From the NCBI GenBank assembly GCA_035654775.1, contig DASRWB010000005.1:1-37709 (forward strand): 37,709 nucleotides of DNA. The letters are read 5' to 3'. Of this stretch, positions 8,535-16,887 are shown piece after piece. This stretch comes from HKST-UBA85 sp035654775. Lineage in GTDB: Bacteria > Bacteroidota > Bacteroidia > Flavobacteriales > Flavobacteriaceae. A model generated the notes under the pieces. It worked only from the letters and a program-made list of their open reading frames with translations, was not told the DNA's origin and did not search any database. The position numbers and the translations under genes were made by a program. How positions within the stretch are numbered: position 1 is the stretch's first letter; each line of letters begins with the position of its first letter.

Positions 8535-10241
8535 ATGAAACATTTTTTTGCCGCGCTTCTATGTACTTTTTTATCGACTTTTTCTCTTGTACAAGCGCAA
8601 ACTCTTGAAAAAAAATGGCAGTTTGAAACCATACAAAACAGTGAAGGAAAATCACTTTTTGAAACCACTGAAAGCGATTTTTTCAACTTAAATAATGGTA
8701 GGTTTGAGTACACTTTGCAAGCCAAAGACAGCCTACAGGCATCCGGAAATTACATGCATCAAAATCAACTTCTGGTGCTTTATTACACACATCCTAAAGA
8801 CACTGTAAGGGCTTATACCATAACGAAACTTACTGATTCCACGCTTGTTTTTTCAGAAAAAGGGGTTTATTACAAATTTAAATCGCCTACAGACGAATTA
8901 GAAAATTTACCCGTTGTAAAAAGCAACATTCTTCCCAGCGAAGGCTTTTCAATGAAAAGTTTATGGCGTGGCGCTTTAGGAATGGTAGTCCTTTTGTTTA
9001 TTTCGTTCCTTTTAAGCAAAAACCGGCGTGCCATAAACTGGAAAACCATAACTTTTGGATTAGCTGCTCAGCTACTGCTTGCTATTGGTGTGTTAAAAAT
9101 ACCGCTGATACAAATGTCTTTTGAATTTGTAGGGAAAATATTTGTAAAAATTCTTGAATTTACACAAGCCGGAAGTACATTTCTGTTAGGTGGAATGATG
9201 GATATCGAAAGCTTCGGGTTTATCTTTTTGTTTCAAGTACTACCAACCATTATCTTTTTCTCGGCTTTGACTTCTTTACTTTTTTACTTGGGCGTAATTC
9301 AGGTTATTGTTAAAGGTATGGCCTGGATTTTAACCAAGTTGCTTGGTATTTCCGGGGCCGAAAGTCTAAGTGTCGCCGGAAACATATTTTTAGGACAAAC
9401 CGAAGCTCCATTGATGATTAAGGCCTACCTGGAAAAGATGACCAAATCTGAAATTCTTTTGGTTATGGTTGGAGGTATGGCTACTGTAGCCGGCGGTGTG
9501 CTGGCAGCCTACATTGGTTTTTTAGGCGGTGACGATCCGGCATTAAAAATATTTTATGCCAAACACTTGCTTACCGCATCGGTAATGGCTGCTCCCGGAG
9601 CCATCGTTATTTCTAAAATGCTGTATCCCCAACAAGAGAAAATAAATGCTGAACTGGAAGTTTCACAAGAAAACATAGGCTCAAATATTCTGGATGCGAT
9701 TGCCAACGGAACCACGGAAGGCTTGAAACTGGCGGCTAACGTTGGTGCTATGTTGCTGGTATTTATTGCTTTTATTGCCATGCTAAATTACGGGTTCAAT
9801 AAAATTGGCGAGCTTACCTCTTTTAACCACTGGATTGCTCAAAAAACTCCCTATGCCGGATTTTCATTAGAATTTATCTTAGGTTATGCCTTTGCACCAC
9901 TTATGTGGGTTATTGGTGTAGCAAAAGAAGACATGGCACTTATGGGGCAATTGCTGGGAATAAAACTCGCTGCCAGCGAATTTGTCGGGTACATTCAACT
10001 GGCCGAGCTTAAGAATGCAGCCAACTATACCCATTTAAAATTTGAAAAATCCATTATTATGGCTACTTATATGCTTTGTGGATTTGCCAATTTTGCTTCC
10101 ATAGGAATTCAAATAGGCGGCATTGGGTCTTTAGCACCGGGCAAGCGCAAAATTCTTTCCGAATTTGGCTTACGCGCTTTAATAGGCGGAACGATTGCTT
10201 CTTTATTGTCGGCCACCATTGCAGGCATGATTATAGGGTAA
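8535..10241 (+). CDS. CNT-family nucleoside transporter with periplasmic N-terminal extension
   Basis: 568 residues, longer than the roughly 400-residue bacterial NupC/CNT proteins. Residues 1-22 form a signal peptide (LVQAQ). Residues about 23-130 are a beta-rich, lipocalin-like extension. The CNT core starts near residue 145. Core motifs are GNIFLGQTEAPLMIKAYL, GGMATVAGGVLAAYIGFLGG and ANFASIGIQIGGIGSLAPGK, which match the hairpin and unwound-helix segments of Na+- or H+-coupled nucleoside symporters. It imports nucleosides through the inner membrane. Its position before thyA fits a pyrimidine/thymidylate neighbourhood. Which ion is used cannot be read with certainty. Confidence 0.92.
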   Translation: MKHFFAALLCTFLSTFSLVQAQTLEKKWQFETIQNSEGKSLFETTESDFFNLNNGRFEYTLQAKDSLQASGNYMHQNQLLVLYYTHPKDTVRAYTITKLTDSTLVFSEKGVYYKFKSPTDELENLPVVKSNILPSEGFSMKSLWRGALGMVVLLFISFLLSKNRRAINWKTITFGLAAQLLLAIGVLKIPLIQMSFEFVGKIFVKILEFTQAGSTFLLGGMMDIESFGFIFLFQVLPTIIFFSALTSLLFYLGVIQVIVKGMAWILTKLLGISGAESLSVAGNIFLGQTEAPLMIKAYLEKMTKSEILLVMVGGMATVAGGVLAAYIGFLGGDDPALKIFYAKHLLTASVMAAPGAIVISKMLYPQQEKINAELEVSQENIGSNILDAIANGTTEGLKLAANVGAMLLVFIAFIAMLNYGFNKIGELTSFNHWIAQKTPYAGFSLEFILGYAFAPLMWVIGVAKEDMALMGQLLGIKLAASEFVGYIQLAELKNAANYTHLKFEKSIIMATYMLCGFANFASIGIQIGGIGSLAPGKRKILSEFGLRALIGGTIASLLSATIAGMIIG

Positions 10242-10336
10242 AAGCAGTTAACAACTTTTAATAATAATTTCAGTTGAATCCACTTTCGGTTTACCCCTTT
10301 TTCCTATTTTTATTTGCTGAATAAATATACATTATT

Positions 10337-11161
10337 ATGAAACAGTATTTAGACCTTGTCAGGCACATAATGGCGAACGGAAACGAAAAAAACGATCGAA
10401 CCGGAACTGGCACAAAAAGTGTATTTGGCTACCAAATGCGTTTTGATTTAAGTGAAGGTTTCCCCATGGTAACTACAAAAAAACTACACCTAAAGTCTAT
10501 CATCCACGAATTGTTATGGTTTTTAAAGGGCGATACTAATATTCAATACTTAACCGAAAACGGAGTACGAATATGGAATGCTTGGGCCGATGAAAATGGG
10601 AATCTTGGACCGGTTTACGGTCACCAATGGCGTAACTGGAACAGTGATGAAATTGACCAGATAAAAGACGTAATACACACCTTAAAACACAATCCTGACA
10701 GTAGACGCATGCTGGTTTCTGCATGGAATCCTTCGGTGCTTCCCGATACCTCAAAATCTTTTTCTGAAAATGTAGCCAACGGAAAAGCGGCCTTACCTCC
10801 GTGTCATGCTTTTTTTCAGTTTTATGTTGCAGATGGTAAATTATCTTGTCAACTCTATCAACGCAGTGCTGATGTATTTTTAGGCGTACCTTTTAACATT
10901 GCTTCCTATGCATTGTTGACGCTTATGATAGCTCAAGTATGTGGTTATGAAGCGGGAGAATTTATTCATACTTTCGGCGATGCCCATATTTACAGCAATC
11001 ATTATGAACAACTTGAATTGCAACTCTCCAGAACGCCAAAGCCTTTACCCAAAATGCTGTTGGATCCGGAAGTAAAAGATATTTTCAACTTTACTTTTGA
11101 AGATTTTACTTTGGTAGACTATAATCCTCATCCGCATATAAAAGGTGCGGTAGCTGTATAA
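10337..11161 (+). CDS. thyA: Thymidylate synthase
   Basis: 274 residues, slightly longer than E. coli ThyA (264). It methylates dUMP to dTMP using methylenetetrahydrofolate, which is oxidised to dihydrofolate. Visible signatures are DRTGTGTKSVFGYQMRF at the N-terminus, ELLWFLKGDTNI, GPVYGHQWRNW, the catalytic-Cys motif ALPPCHAFFQFYV, QRSADVFLGVPFNIASYALL and HIYSNHYEQ. The dihydrofolate product is recycled by the DHFR encoded 37 nt downstream. The 95-nt leader after the transporter shows no clear terminator. Confidence 0.97.
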   Translation: MKQYLDLVRHIMANGNEKNDRTGTGTKSVFGYQMRFDLSEGFPMVTTKKLHLKSIIHELLWFLKGDTNIQYLTENGVRIWNAWADENGNLGPVYGHQWRNWNSDEIDQIKDVIHTLKHNPDSRRMLVSAWNPSVLPDTSKSFSENVANGKAALPPCHAFFQFYVADGKLSCQLYQRSADVFLGVPFNIASYALLTLMIAQVCGYEAGEFIHTFGDAHIYSNHYEQLELQLSRTPKPLPKMLLDPEVKDIFNFTFEDFTLVDYNPHPHIKGAVAV

Positions 11162-11198
11162 AAAAAGTTGTACCTTTACTGCTCTATACCTTCCTGTT

Positions 11199-12125
11199 AT
11201 GTTTGGAAAAAAAACCACAAAGTCAACTTTAGATAAAGAACAGTTAGAACTTTTTCAGCATGCGCAAAGTCGTGTTCGTCAAAAAAAGCGTCTGTATCTT
11301 CATTTTATCCTTTTCTTAATAGGTGCCGTTTTGTTTATTGTCGCCAATTTGCTCTTTAATGTTGGCAAAGATTTCAGGCCTTTTGGAATAGACTGGTTTG
11401 TGTTTCCGGTAGTGATTTGGTTCCTTTTGTTAACCTATCATTTTGTAAATGTATTTATCACTCATACTTTTATGGGAAAAGCCTGGGAACAAGAGCAGCT
11501 GGACAAGTTGGTTGCCAAGCAGGAACAACGTATTGAAAAACTAAAACAGCACCTTTCCAAAGAAGAAAATATACAAGCACAATCGCAAGCCTACAGCGAG
11601 TCTCTAGCTGAAAAAAAAAAGAAATCCCCTAAACAGGAAGTCACCATAATTGTTGCCGCCGGCGAAGACAATGCTATCGGAAAAAACAATGAACTTATCT
11701 GGCATTTGAGCGATGACCTCAAACGATTTAAAGAATTAACTTCCGGTCATTGTATCATTATGGGCCGAAAAACTTTTGAAAGTTTTCCGAAGCCTTTGCC
11801 CAACCGCACACACATTGTTATCACTAAGCAAAGCAACTATTCTTCACCCAAAGACGTGATTACAGTTCATTCCCTGGAAGACGCCTTAGATGCTGCCAGA
11901 GAAGATAAACAACCGTTTATTATTGGAGGCGGTGAGATATACAAGCAAGCTTTATCACTTGCTAATAAAATTGAAATCACCCGCGTTCATGCTACTTTTG
12001 AAAATGCCGACACCTTTTTCCCGGAATTGAATTTAGATCAATGGGAAGAAATCGCGAATTCCTATCATGAGAAAAACGAAGATAACAACTATGCTTTTTC
12101 ATTTATAACTTACACAAAAAAATAA
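11199..12125 (+). CDS. Membrane-anchored dihydrofolate reductase (2TM-DHFR fusion)
   Basis: 308 residues, about twice the size of a normal DHFR. Residues about 12-105 are a 2TM-type domain: two membrane helices (about 32-53 and 65-88) with charged flanks and KAWEQEQL after the second helix. Residues about 100-145 are a charged, probably coiled linker. Residues about 148-308 are a complete DHFR: VTIIVAAGEDNAIGKNNELI, WHLSDDLKRFKELT, IMGRKTFESFPKPLPNR, IIGGGEIYKQAL. It reduces dihydrofolate made by the adjacent ThyA. The reading frame is continuous with no sign of a frameshift. The product would be tethered to the inner membrane with DHFR in the cytoplasm (inference). Confidence 0.92.
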   Translation: MFGKKTTKSTLDKEQLELFQHAQSRVRQKKRLYLHFILFLIGAVLFIVANLLFNVGKDFRPFGIDWFVFPVVIWFLLLTYHFVNVFITHTFMGKAWEQEQLDKLVAKQEQRIEKLKQHLSKEENIQAQSQAYSESLAEKKKKSPKQEVTIIVAAGEDNAIGKNNELIWHLSDDLKRFKELTSGHCIIMGRKTFESFPKPLPNRTHIVITKQSNYSSPKDVITVHSLEDALDAAREDKQPFIIGGGEIYKQALSLANKIEITRVHATFENADTFFPELNLDQWEEIANSYHEKNEDNNYAFSFITYTKK

Positions 12126-12135
12126 ATCCAATAAA

Positions 12136-12687
12136 ATGGCTCTTCTAAAAAAAATGATGCCTACAGTTCTTTTCTTCTTAATATTCTTAAGCTGTACAGA
12201 TGTAAAAGTAAACCAAAAGCATTCTGCTGAAGCCAAAAAAATGGCAAAGGAAATTGACAGTTTAAAACAACTCTTGCAGGATAAAAAGACCGAACAGCAC
12301 CTTATAACTTCGCTTACATTTCAAAAAAACGATGCCGAGCAAGCCATGAATTTTTATGTAAGTCTGTTTGAAAATTCTGAAATTTTAAATATACAACGCT
12401 GGGGAAAAGAAGGCCCTGGAAAAGAAGGCAGCATAATGCAAGCCACCTTTCTACTCAACGGTAAACTGTTTATATGCAGCGATAGTCCTCCGGTTCATGA
12501 TTGGGATTTTACACCTGCCTTTTCAAACTATGTTGAATGCCAAAACGAAGTAGAATTTCAAAGATTTTATTCAAAACTTGCTGAAAACGGAAAAATAGCC
12601 ATGCCGGCAGACAACTACGGTTTCAGTAAAAAGTTTGCCTGGGTTATTGACTCTTTTGGTGTGTCGTGGCAATTAAACCTAAAATAA
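12136..12687 (+). CDS. Lipoprotein with PhnB-like VOC domain
   Basis: 183 residues. A hydrophobic signal ends in the lipobox FLSC (Cys20). A short Lys/Glu-rich linker follows (about 21-50). Residues about 55-183 form a VOC/PhnB-like (3-demethylubiquinone methyltransferase-like) domain, with LTFQKNDAEQAMNFYVSLFE, MQATFLLNGKLF and KFAWVIDSFGVSWQLN. Such domains are normally cytoplasmic; here it is predicted to be lipid-anchored and periplasmic. No enzymatic role can be assigned. It starts 10 nt after the DHFR gene and probably shares its transcript. Confidence 0.82.
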   Translation: MALLKKMMPTVLFFLIFLSCTDVKVNQKHSAEAKKMAKEIDSLKQLLQDKKTEQHLITSLTFQKNDAEQAMNFYVSLFENSEILNIQRWGKEGPGKEGSIMQATFLLNGKLFICSDSPPVHDWDFTPAFSNYVECQNEVEFQRFYSKLAENGKIAMPADNYGFSKKFAWVIDSFGVSWQLNLK

Positions 12688-12791
12688 ATGCAGTTCAATT
12701 CAAAAGCCTGACGATTTTAACAATTTCCAGTATTCTCATACTCAAAGCCTAAACCAAAAGGTAAACATAGCCTCTTTTTCATTTTTATTAT

Positions 12792-12799
12792 TACTTTTG
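12792..12799 (+). promoter_or_regulatory. Possible -7 element for fabD
   Basis: TACTTTTG fits TAnnTTTG and lies 23 nt before the fabD ATG. No TTG at the usual distance is present, so support is weak. Confidence 0.35.
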
Positions 12800-12821
12800 C
12801 CTTACTAACAATAACAAAGCT

Positions 12822-13703
12822 ATGCAGGCATATATCTTTCCGGGACAAGGAGCCCAATTTACAGGAATGGGTCTTGATCTTTATGAAAAATCTCCGCTGG
12901 CTCAGCGCCTTTTTGAACAAGCCAATGACATTCTAGGATTTTCAATCACTAAAACCATGTTTGAAGGTTCTGCCGACGACCTGAAGCAAACCAAAGTTAC
13001 CCAACCCGCTATTTTTTTGCATTCAGTAATTCTAGCTAAAGTTCTGGATACAGCTTTTACGCCTGATATGGTAGCCGGACATTCTTTAGGTGAGTTTTCA
13101 GCCTTAGTAGCTAATGGTACGCTAACTTTTGAAGATGGTTTAGTTCTAGTTTCACAACGCGCTTTAGCCATGCAAAAAGCGTGTGAATTAACTCCAAGTA
13201 CCATGGCCGCTGTTTTAGGACTAGACGATGAAACAGTAGAAAAAATATGTGCAGCTACTCCCGGTATTGTAGTGGCGGCTAACTATAATTGTCCTGGGCA
13301 ACTCGTTATTTCTGGAGAAGTGGATGCTGTTAACAATGCTTGTGAAGCACTAAAAGAAGCCGGTGCACGACGCGCCTTGGTATTACCTGTAGGTGGTGCT
13401 TTTCATTCTCCATTAATGGAACCTGCCCGAGAAGAACTGGCCACAGCGATTGAAAATACTACTTTTAACAAGCCCAATTGTCCTATTTATCAAAATGTTA
13501 CAGCCTATGCCGTAACCCAAGAAGATGATATTAAAAGAAACTTAATTTCTCAGCTAACCGCTCCCGTAAAATGGACACAATCGGTGCAACAAATGATTGC
13601 TGATGGTGCTACATTGTTTACTGAAGTAGGCCCCGGAAATGTATTGCAAGGCTTGGTTAAAAAAATTAATAGAGAGGCACAAACCGCTTCAGCTACGTTT
13701 TAA
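12822..13703 (+). CDS. fabD: Malonyl-CoA:ACP transacylase
   Basis: 293 residues. It transfers malonyl from CoA to acyl carrier protein for type II fatty acid synthesis. The N-terminal FPGQGAQFTGMG, the nucleophile elbow GHSLGEFSAL (Ser88), the conserved Gln in the TQPAIF segment, and the catalytic His in GGAFHSPLM (His195) are all in place. EVGPGNVLQGLVKKI closes the domain. lspA begins about 9 nt after its stop, so they are likely co-transcribed. Confidence 0.96.
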   Translation: MQAYIFPGQGAQFTGMGLDLYEKSPLAQRLFEQANDILGFSITKTMFEGSADDLKQTKVTQPAIFLHSVILAKVLDTAFTPDMVAGHSLGEFSALVANGTLTFEDGLVLVSQRALAMQKACELTPSTMAAVLGLDDETVEKICAATPGIVVAANYNCPGQLVISGEVDAVNNACEALKEAGARRALVLPVGGAFHSPLMEPAREELATAIENTTFNKPNCPIYQNVTAYAVTQEDDIKRNLISQLTAPVKWTQSVQQMIADGATLFTEVGPGNVLQGLVKKINREAQTASATF

Positions 13704-13712
13704 ACCTTGTCT

Positions 13713-14192
13713 ATGAAAAGAACCTCATTTATTGTATTTTTTACACTGTTTAATATTGTTATTGACCAAATTTCTAAATTTGTGGTGCGTGCAAAAATGA
13801 GTTATGGTGAAGAAATTGAACTTATAGGGCAAAAATTTATACTGAAATACGTAGAAAACAAAGGCGCTTTTTTAGGTATGGGAAGTGATTTAAATCCTAC
13901 CCTAAGAGTACTTTTACTTCTGGCTTTACCGGTAGTTGTTTTAGGCTACGTCTCCTATTATATATTCAAAAACAAGGGATTGGACAACCTTAGCCTTGTA
14001 GCTTTTTGTTGTATTATCGGTGGTGGAATTGCCAATGTCTTTGACCGTTTTATCTACGGTTCGGTAACCGATTTTTTCTATATTAATTTAGGCGGAATTT
14101 TTAAAACCGGCATCTTTAACATGGCCGACCTCTCAGTTACCACAGGTTTAGTGATACTGCTTTTGGCAAATTTTACGGCAAAGAAAAAATAA
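13713..14192 (+). CDS. lspA: Lipoprotein signal peptidase (signal peptidase II)
   Basis: 159 residues from the ATG at 13713; a TTG six bases upstream is less likely. It is an inner-membrane aspartyl protease that removes signal peptides from prolipoproteins, several of which are encoded in this window. Four membrane helices are predicted. The family motifs are DQISKFVVR, the NKGAFLGMG segment, and the two catalytic-Asp regions GGGIANVFDRF and FNMADLSVTTG. It follows fabD closely. Confidence 0.95.
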   Translation: MKRTSFIVFFTLFNIVIDQISKFVVRAKMSYGEEIELIGQKFILKYVENKGAFLGMGSDLNPTLRVLLLLALPVVVLGYVSYYIFKNKGLDNLSLVAFCCIIGGGIANVFDRFIYGSVTDFFYINLGGIFKTGIFNMADLSVTTGLVILLLANFTAKKK

Positions 14193-14201
14193 AGGCTTAG
14201 T

Positions 14202-14393
14202 TTACACAGATAAGTTACACGATTCGCAGTCCTTTACTTCACCATAATAGGTTTCTCTGTACTTGTGTAGTGTTTTCACCGGAATGTTTAAAATGTATTT
14301 TTTAATGTACGTTACGTTAGTGTACAATTCACCCATTTTTTCGGTGAATCTAACTTCTTGTTTAGTCTTTCTTTTTACTTGGATCAAATTCAT
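14202..14393 (-). CDS. Small conserved-looking protein of unknown function
   Basis: 63 residues from the ATG at 14393 (MNLIQVKRKTKQEV); an ATG at 14408 would add five residues, and a TTG at 14426 is unlikely. An AGAGA stretch precedes 14393. The product is basic, with many Lys/Arg and Tyr, no signal peptide and no membrane segment. It ends with a CESC pair that could hold metal or form a disulphide. It is convergent with lspA, with a 9-nt gap. I do not recognise a family. It is judged real because its codon use looks coding and there is no competing gene. Confidence 0.6.
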   Translation of the reverse strand: MNLIQVKRKTKQEVRFTEKMGELYTNVTYIKKYILNIPVKTLHKYRETYYGEVKDCESCNLSV

Positions 14394-14512
14394 ACTATCT
14401 CTTATCATTTTGTTACAAAACAACAACTTATATTTTGAAATAGCAAATAATTAAGGTTAAAACATTGTTAATCAGCTCTCTAATTGAAAAATAGTAAACC
14501 AATTCCTTGATT

Positions 14513-14531
14513 TGTTAAGAATCACTTAACA
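14513..14531. repeat. Inverted repeat downstream of the amidohydrolase gene
   Basis: TGTTAAG (14513-14519) and CTTAACA (14525-14531) form a 7-bp stem with a 5-nt loop. There is no T tract. It lies in the otherwise empty gap 14394-14576. Confidence 0.4.
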
Positions 14532-14576
14532 CTTCGTCACATTTATTGCGTATATGAAAATGATACTGAAAAATGC

Positions 14577-15854
14577 TTAGTGTTTGTAAATCTTACCTTG
14601 TTTCATTACAAATACAACATTTTCCATGGTTTTTATATTTTCAGTAGGATCATTAGTAGTGGCTATAATGTCAGCACTAAACCCCGGACGAAGCTGTCCC
14701 AGTTCATTTTCCATATTCAACAGTAATGCTGCAGTAACTGTGGCACTCTGAATGGTTTCTATGGCCGGCATTCCAGCTTCTACCATATAAGCAAATTCAC
14801 GAGCATTTTCTCCATGAGGAAAAACGCCGGCATCGGTACCAAAAGCAATTTTCACTCCTTTTTTGTAGGCTCTTTCAAAGGTATGCTGAAGTTTTGGACC
14901 TATTTCCAGTGCTTTGGGTACAATAATATCAGGGTAATATCCTTCAATTTTAGCATTATCTGCCACGGTTTTACCTGCGCTAATGGTGGGCACCAGATAT
15001 ACGTCATGTTTTTTCATAAGCTCCATAGTTTCGTCACTCATCAGTGTGCCGTGTTCTATGGTTTTTACACCGCCTAAAATTGCCCGCTGCATTCCTTCAT
15101 CGCCATGAGCATGTGCTGCCACATGAAATCCGTAATCTTTAGCGGTTTCGCAAATGGCTTTAATTTCTTCAACAGTAAACTGCGGATTCTGTCCATTTTT
15201 AGCCACGCTTAACACACCACCGGTTGAGGTTATTTTAATTAAATCGGCTCGGTTTTTATAGCGTTGTCTTACGGCTTTTTTGGCGTCGTCTATACTGTTT
15301 ACCACACCTTCTTTTGGTCCGGGATCACCTGCGAGTTGGCGTTTGGCTCCATTGGTTGGATCGGCATGTCCACCGGTAGTAGCCAGCGATTTTTCGGCAG
15401 TAAAAATTCGCGGTCCTATCACTTTTTCAGTGTCAATAGCATCCCGTAAAGAAACATTCACTCCGGTTCCACCCAAATCGCGTACTGTAGTGAACCCGCT
15501 TAACAAGGTGATTTTAGCAAAGTGAGCTGCATGGAATGCAATATCGGCTTCATTAAGTGTATATTTTTGCAGGTATTGTTTGGGATTGGTTTCACTTTCT
15601 ATGTGTACATGCATATCAATTAATCCGGGCATTACCGTTTGAGCTGTTAAGTCTACCACATTGTCTTCTGCCGTTTGGGGTTGCGTATACCCGTCTTCCA
15701 CAGCAAGGATTTTATCCCCGGAAACGATTATGGTTTTTTGAGTATACACTTTCCCTTCTTTAGTATCGATGAGTTTTCCACAGTGCAGGTATGTATTTTG
15801 CCCCAATAACGGGAAAGCTACAAACAAGATTAATATGTTGATGAGTACTTTCAT
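14577..15854 (-). CDS. Secreted amidohydrolase (imidazolonepropionase-like)
   Basis: 425 residues. Residues 1-18 are a signal peptide (FPLLGQ), so the enzyme acts outside the cytoplasm. It is a metal-dependent hydrolase of the amidohydrolase superfamily. Ligands are visible in order: HVH in GLIDMHVHIES, the likely metal-bridging Lys in LIKITSTGGVLS, His in HVAAHAHGDEGM, His in TIEHGTL, and Asp in FGTDAGVFPHG. Relatives include Xaa-Pro and Xaa-Lys dipeptidases and other peptidases; the substrate cannot be inferred. It is the last gene of an operon with galE (10-nt gap) and the aminotransferase. Confidence 0.9.
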   Translation of the reverse strand: MKVLINILILFVAFPLLGQNTYLHCGKLIDTKEGKVYTQKTIIVSGDKILAVEDGYTQPQTAEDNVVDLTAQTVMPGLIDMHVHIESETNPKQYLQKYTLNEADIAFHAAHFAKITLLSGFTTVRDLGGTGVNVSLRDAIDTEKVIGPRIFTAEKSLATTGGHADPTNGAKRQLAGDPGPKEGVVNSIDDAKKAVRQRYKNRADLIKITSTGGVLSVAKNGQNPQFTVEEIKAICETAKDYGFHVAAHAHGDEGMQRAILGGVKTIEHGTLMSDETMELMKKHDVYLVPTISAGKTVADNAKIEGYYPDIIVPKALEIGPKLQHTFERAYKKGVKIAFGTDAGVFPHGENAREFAYMVEAGMPAIETIQSATVTAALLLNMENELGQLRPGFSADIIATTNDPTENIKTMENVVFVMKQGKIYKH

Positions 15855-15864
15855 ATTCTTTGTA

Positions 15865-16884
15865 TTACAAATTTCTTACTTTTTTTTCCCAGTTCCAGGC
15901 ATCGCGTACAGCATCTTCCAGTGTTTTTTCAGCTTTCCAGCCCAGTACAGTATTTGCTTTACTGGTATCGGCATAGGCTTGTACCACATCTCCTTTTCGA
16001 CGAGGAGCAAAAACGTAGTTTAGTTTTTTTCCTGTTACGTTTTCAAAGGCGTTAATAACTTCCATTACAGAGCTTCCTTTGCCAGTACCTAGATTAAATA
16101 TTTCAACCTTTTTAGTATTTTCTCTTTTCAGGATGCGCTCCAGTGCAATAACGTGCACTTTTGCCAAATCTACTACATGAATGTAATCTCGTATGCATGT
16201 ACCGTCAGGTGTTGGGTAATCGTTGCCAAAAACGGCCAGTTGTTTTCTTACTCCTGCGGCTGTTTGTGTTATAAAAGGAACCAGATTTTGGGGTATTCCC
16301 AAAGGCAATTCCCCTATTTTCCCTGAAGGGTGTGCTCCTATGGGATTAAAATACCGTAGTGAAACTGCTCTAAAATCAGGATGTGCTTTACTGATATCTA
16401 TTATGATTTCTTCTCCTATTTGCTTGGTATTTCCATAAGGCGATTTGGCAGGCTTTACCGGTGCCTCTTCTGTAATTGGCATGGTATCCGCTTGACCATA
16501 TACGGTACATGAAGAACTGAAAATAAAATTCGATGTTTTTAAATTGGCTACGCTTTTTAGTAAATAAATTAACGCGTTTACGTTATTTTCATAGTACATT
16601 AGTGGTTTTTCCACACTTTCGCCCACGGCTTTGCTGGCTGCAAAATGTATAACGCCTGCTATGTCCTTGTGTTTATTAAAAAAGGTTTCTACTTTTATTT
16701 TGTCTTTTAGATCTATTTTTTCAAAATGCGGGACAACTCCGGTTATTGTAGCAATGCCTTGTAACACCTCTATAGAAGCATTAGACAGATTATCGACAAT
16801 TAATACTTCATAGCCTTTATTTTGAAGTTCCACAACTGTATGTGAACCTATAAACCCCAATCCTCCTGTTACCAGTATTTTCAC
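15865..16884 (-). CDS. galE: UDP-glucose 4-epimerase
   Basis: 339 residues, full length. It interconverts UDP-glucose and UDP-galactose through a bound NAD. The N-terminal GGLGFIGSHTV is the NAD-binding Gly-rich loop. FSSSCTVYG supplies the catalytic Ser, and the Tyr-Lys pair is in SPYGNTKQIGEE. Late motifs are YNP-type RYFNPIGAHPSG, FGNDYPTPDGTCIRDYIHV and GWKAEKTLEDA. It lies 3 nt from the upstream aminotransferase gene, suggesting a surface-sugar precursor operon together with the diverging waaA. Confidence 0.95.
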   Translation of the reverse strand: MKILVTGGLGFIGSHTVVELQNKGYEVLIVDNLSNASIEVLQGIATITGVVPHFEKIDLKDKIKVETFFNKHKDIAGVIHFAASKAVGESVEKPLMYYENNVNALIYLLKSVANLKTSNFIFSSSCTVYGQADTMPITEEAPVKPAKSPYGNTKQIGEEIIIDISKAHPDFRAVSLRYFNPIGAHPSGKIGELPLGIPQNLVPFITQTAAGVRKQLAVFGNDYPTPDGTCIRDYIHVVDLAKVHVIALERILKRENTKKVEIFNLGTGKGSSVMEVINAFENVTGKKLNYVFAPRRKGDVVQAYADTSKANTVLGWKAEKTLEDAVRDAWNWEKKVRNL

Positions 16885-16887
16885 GTA

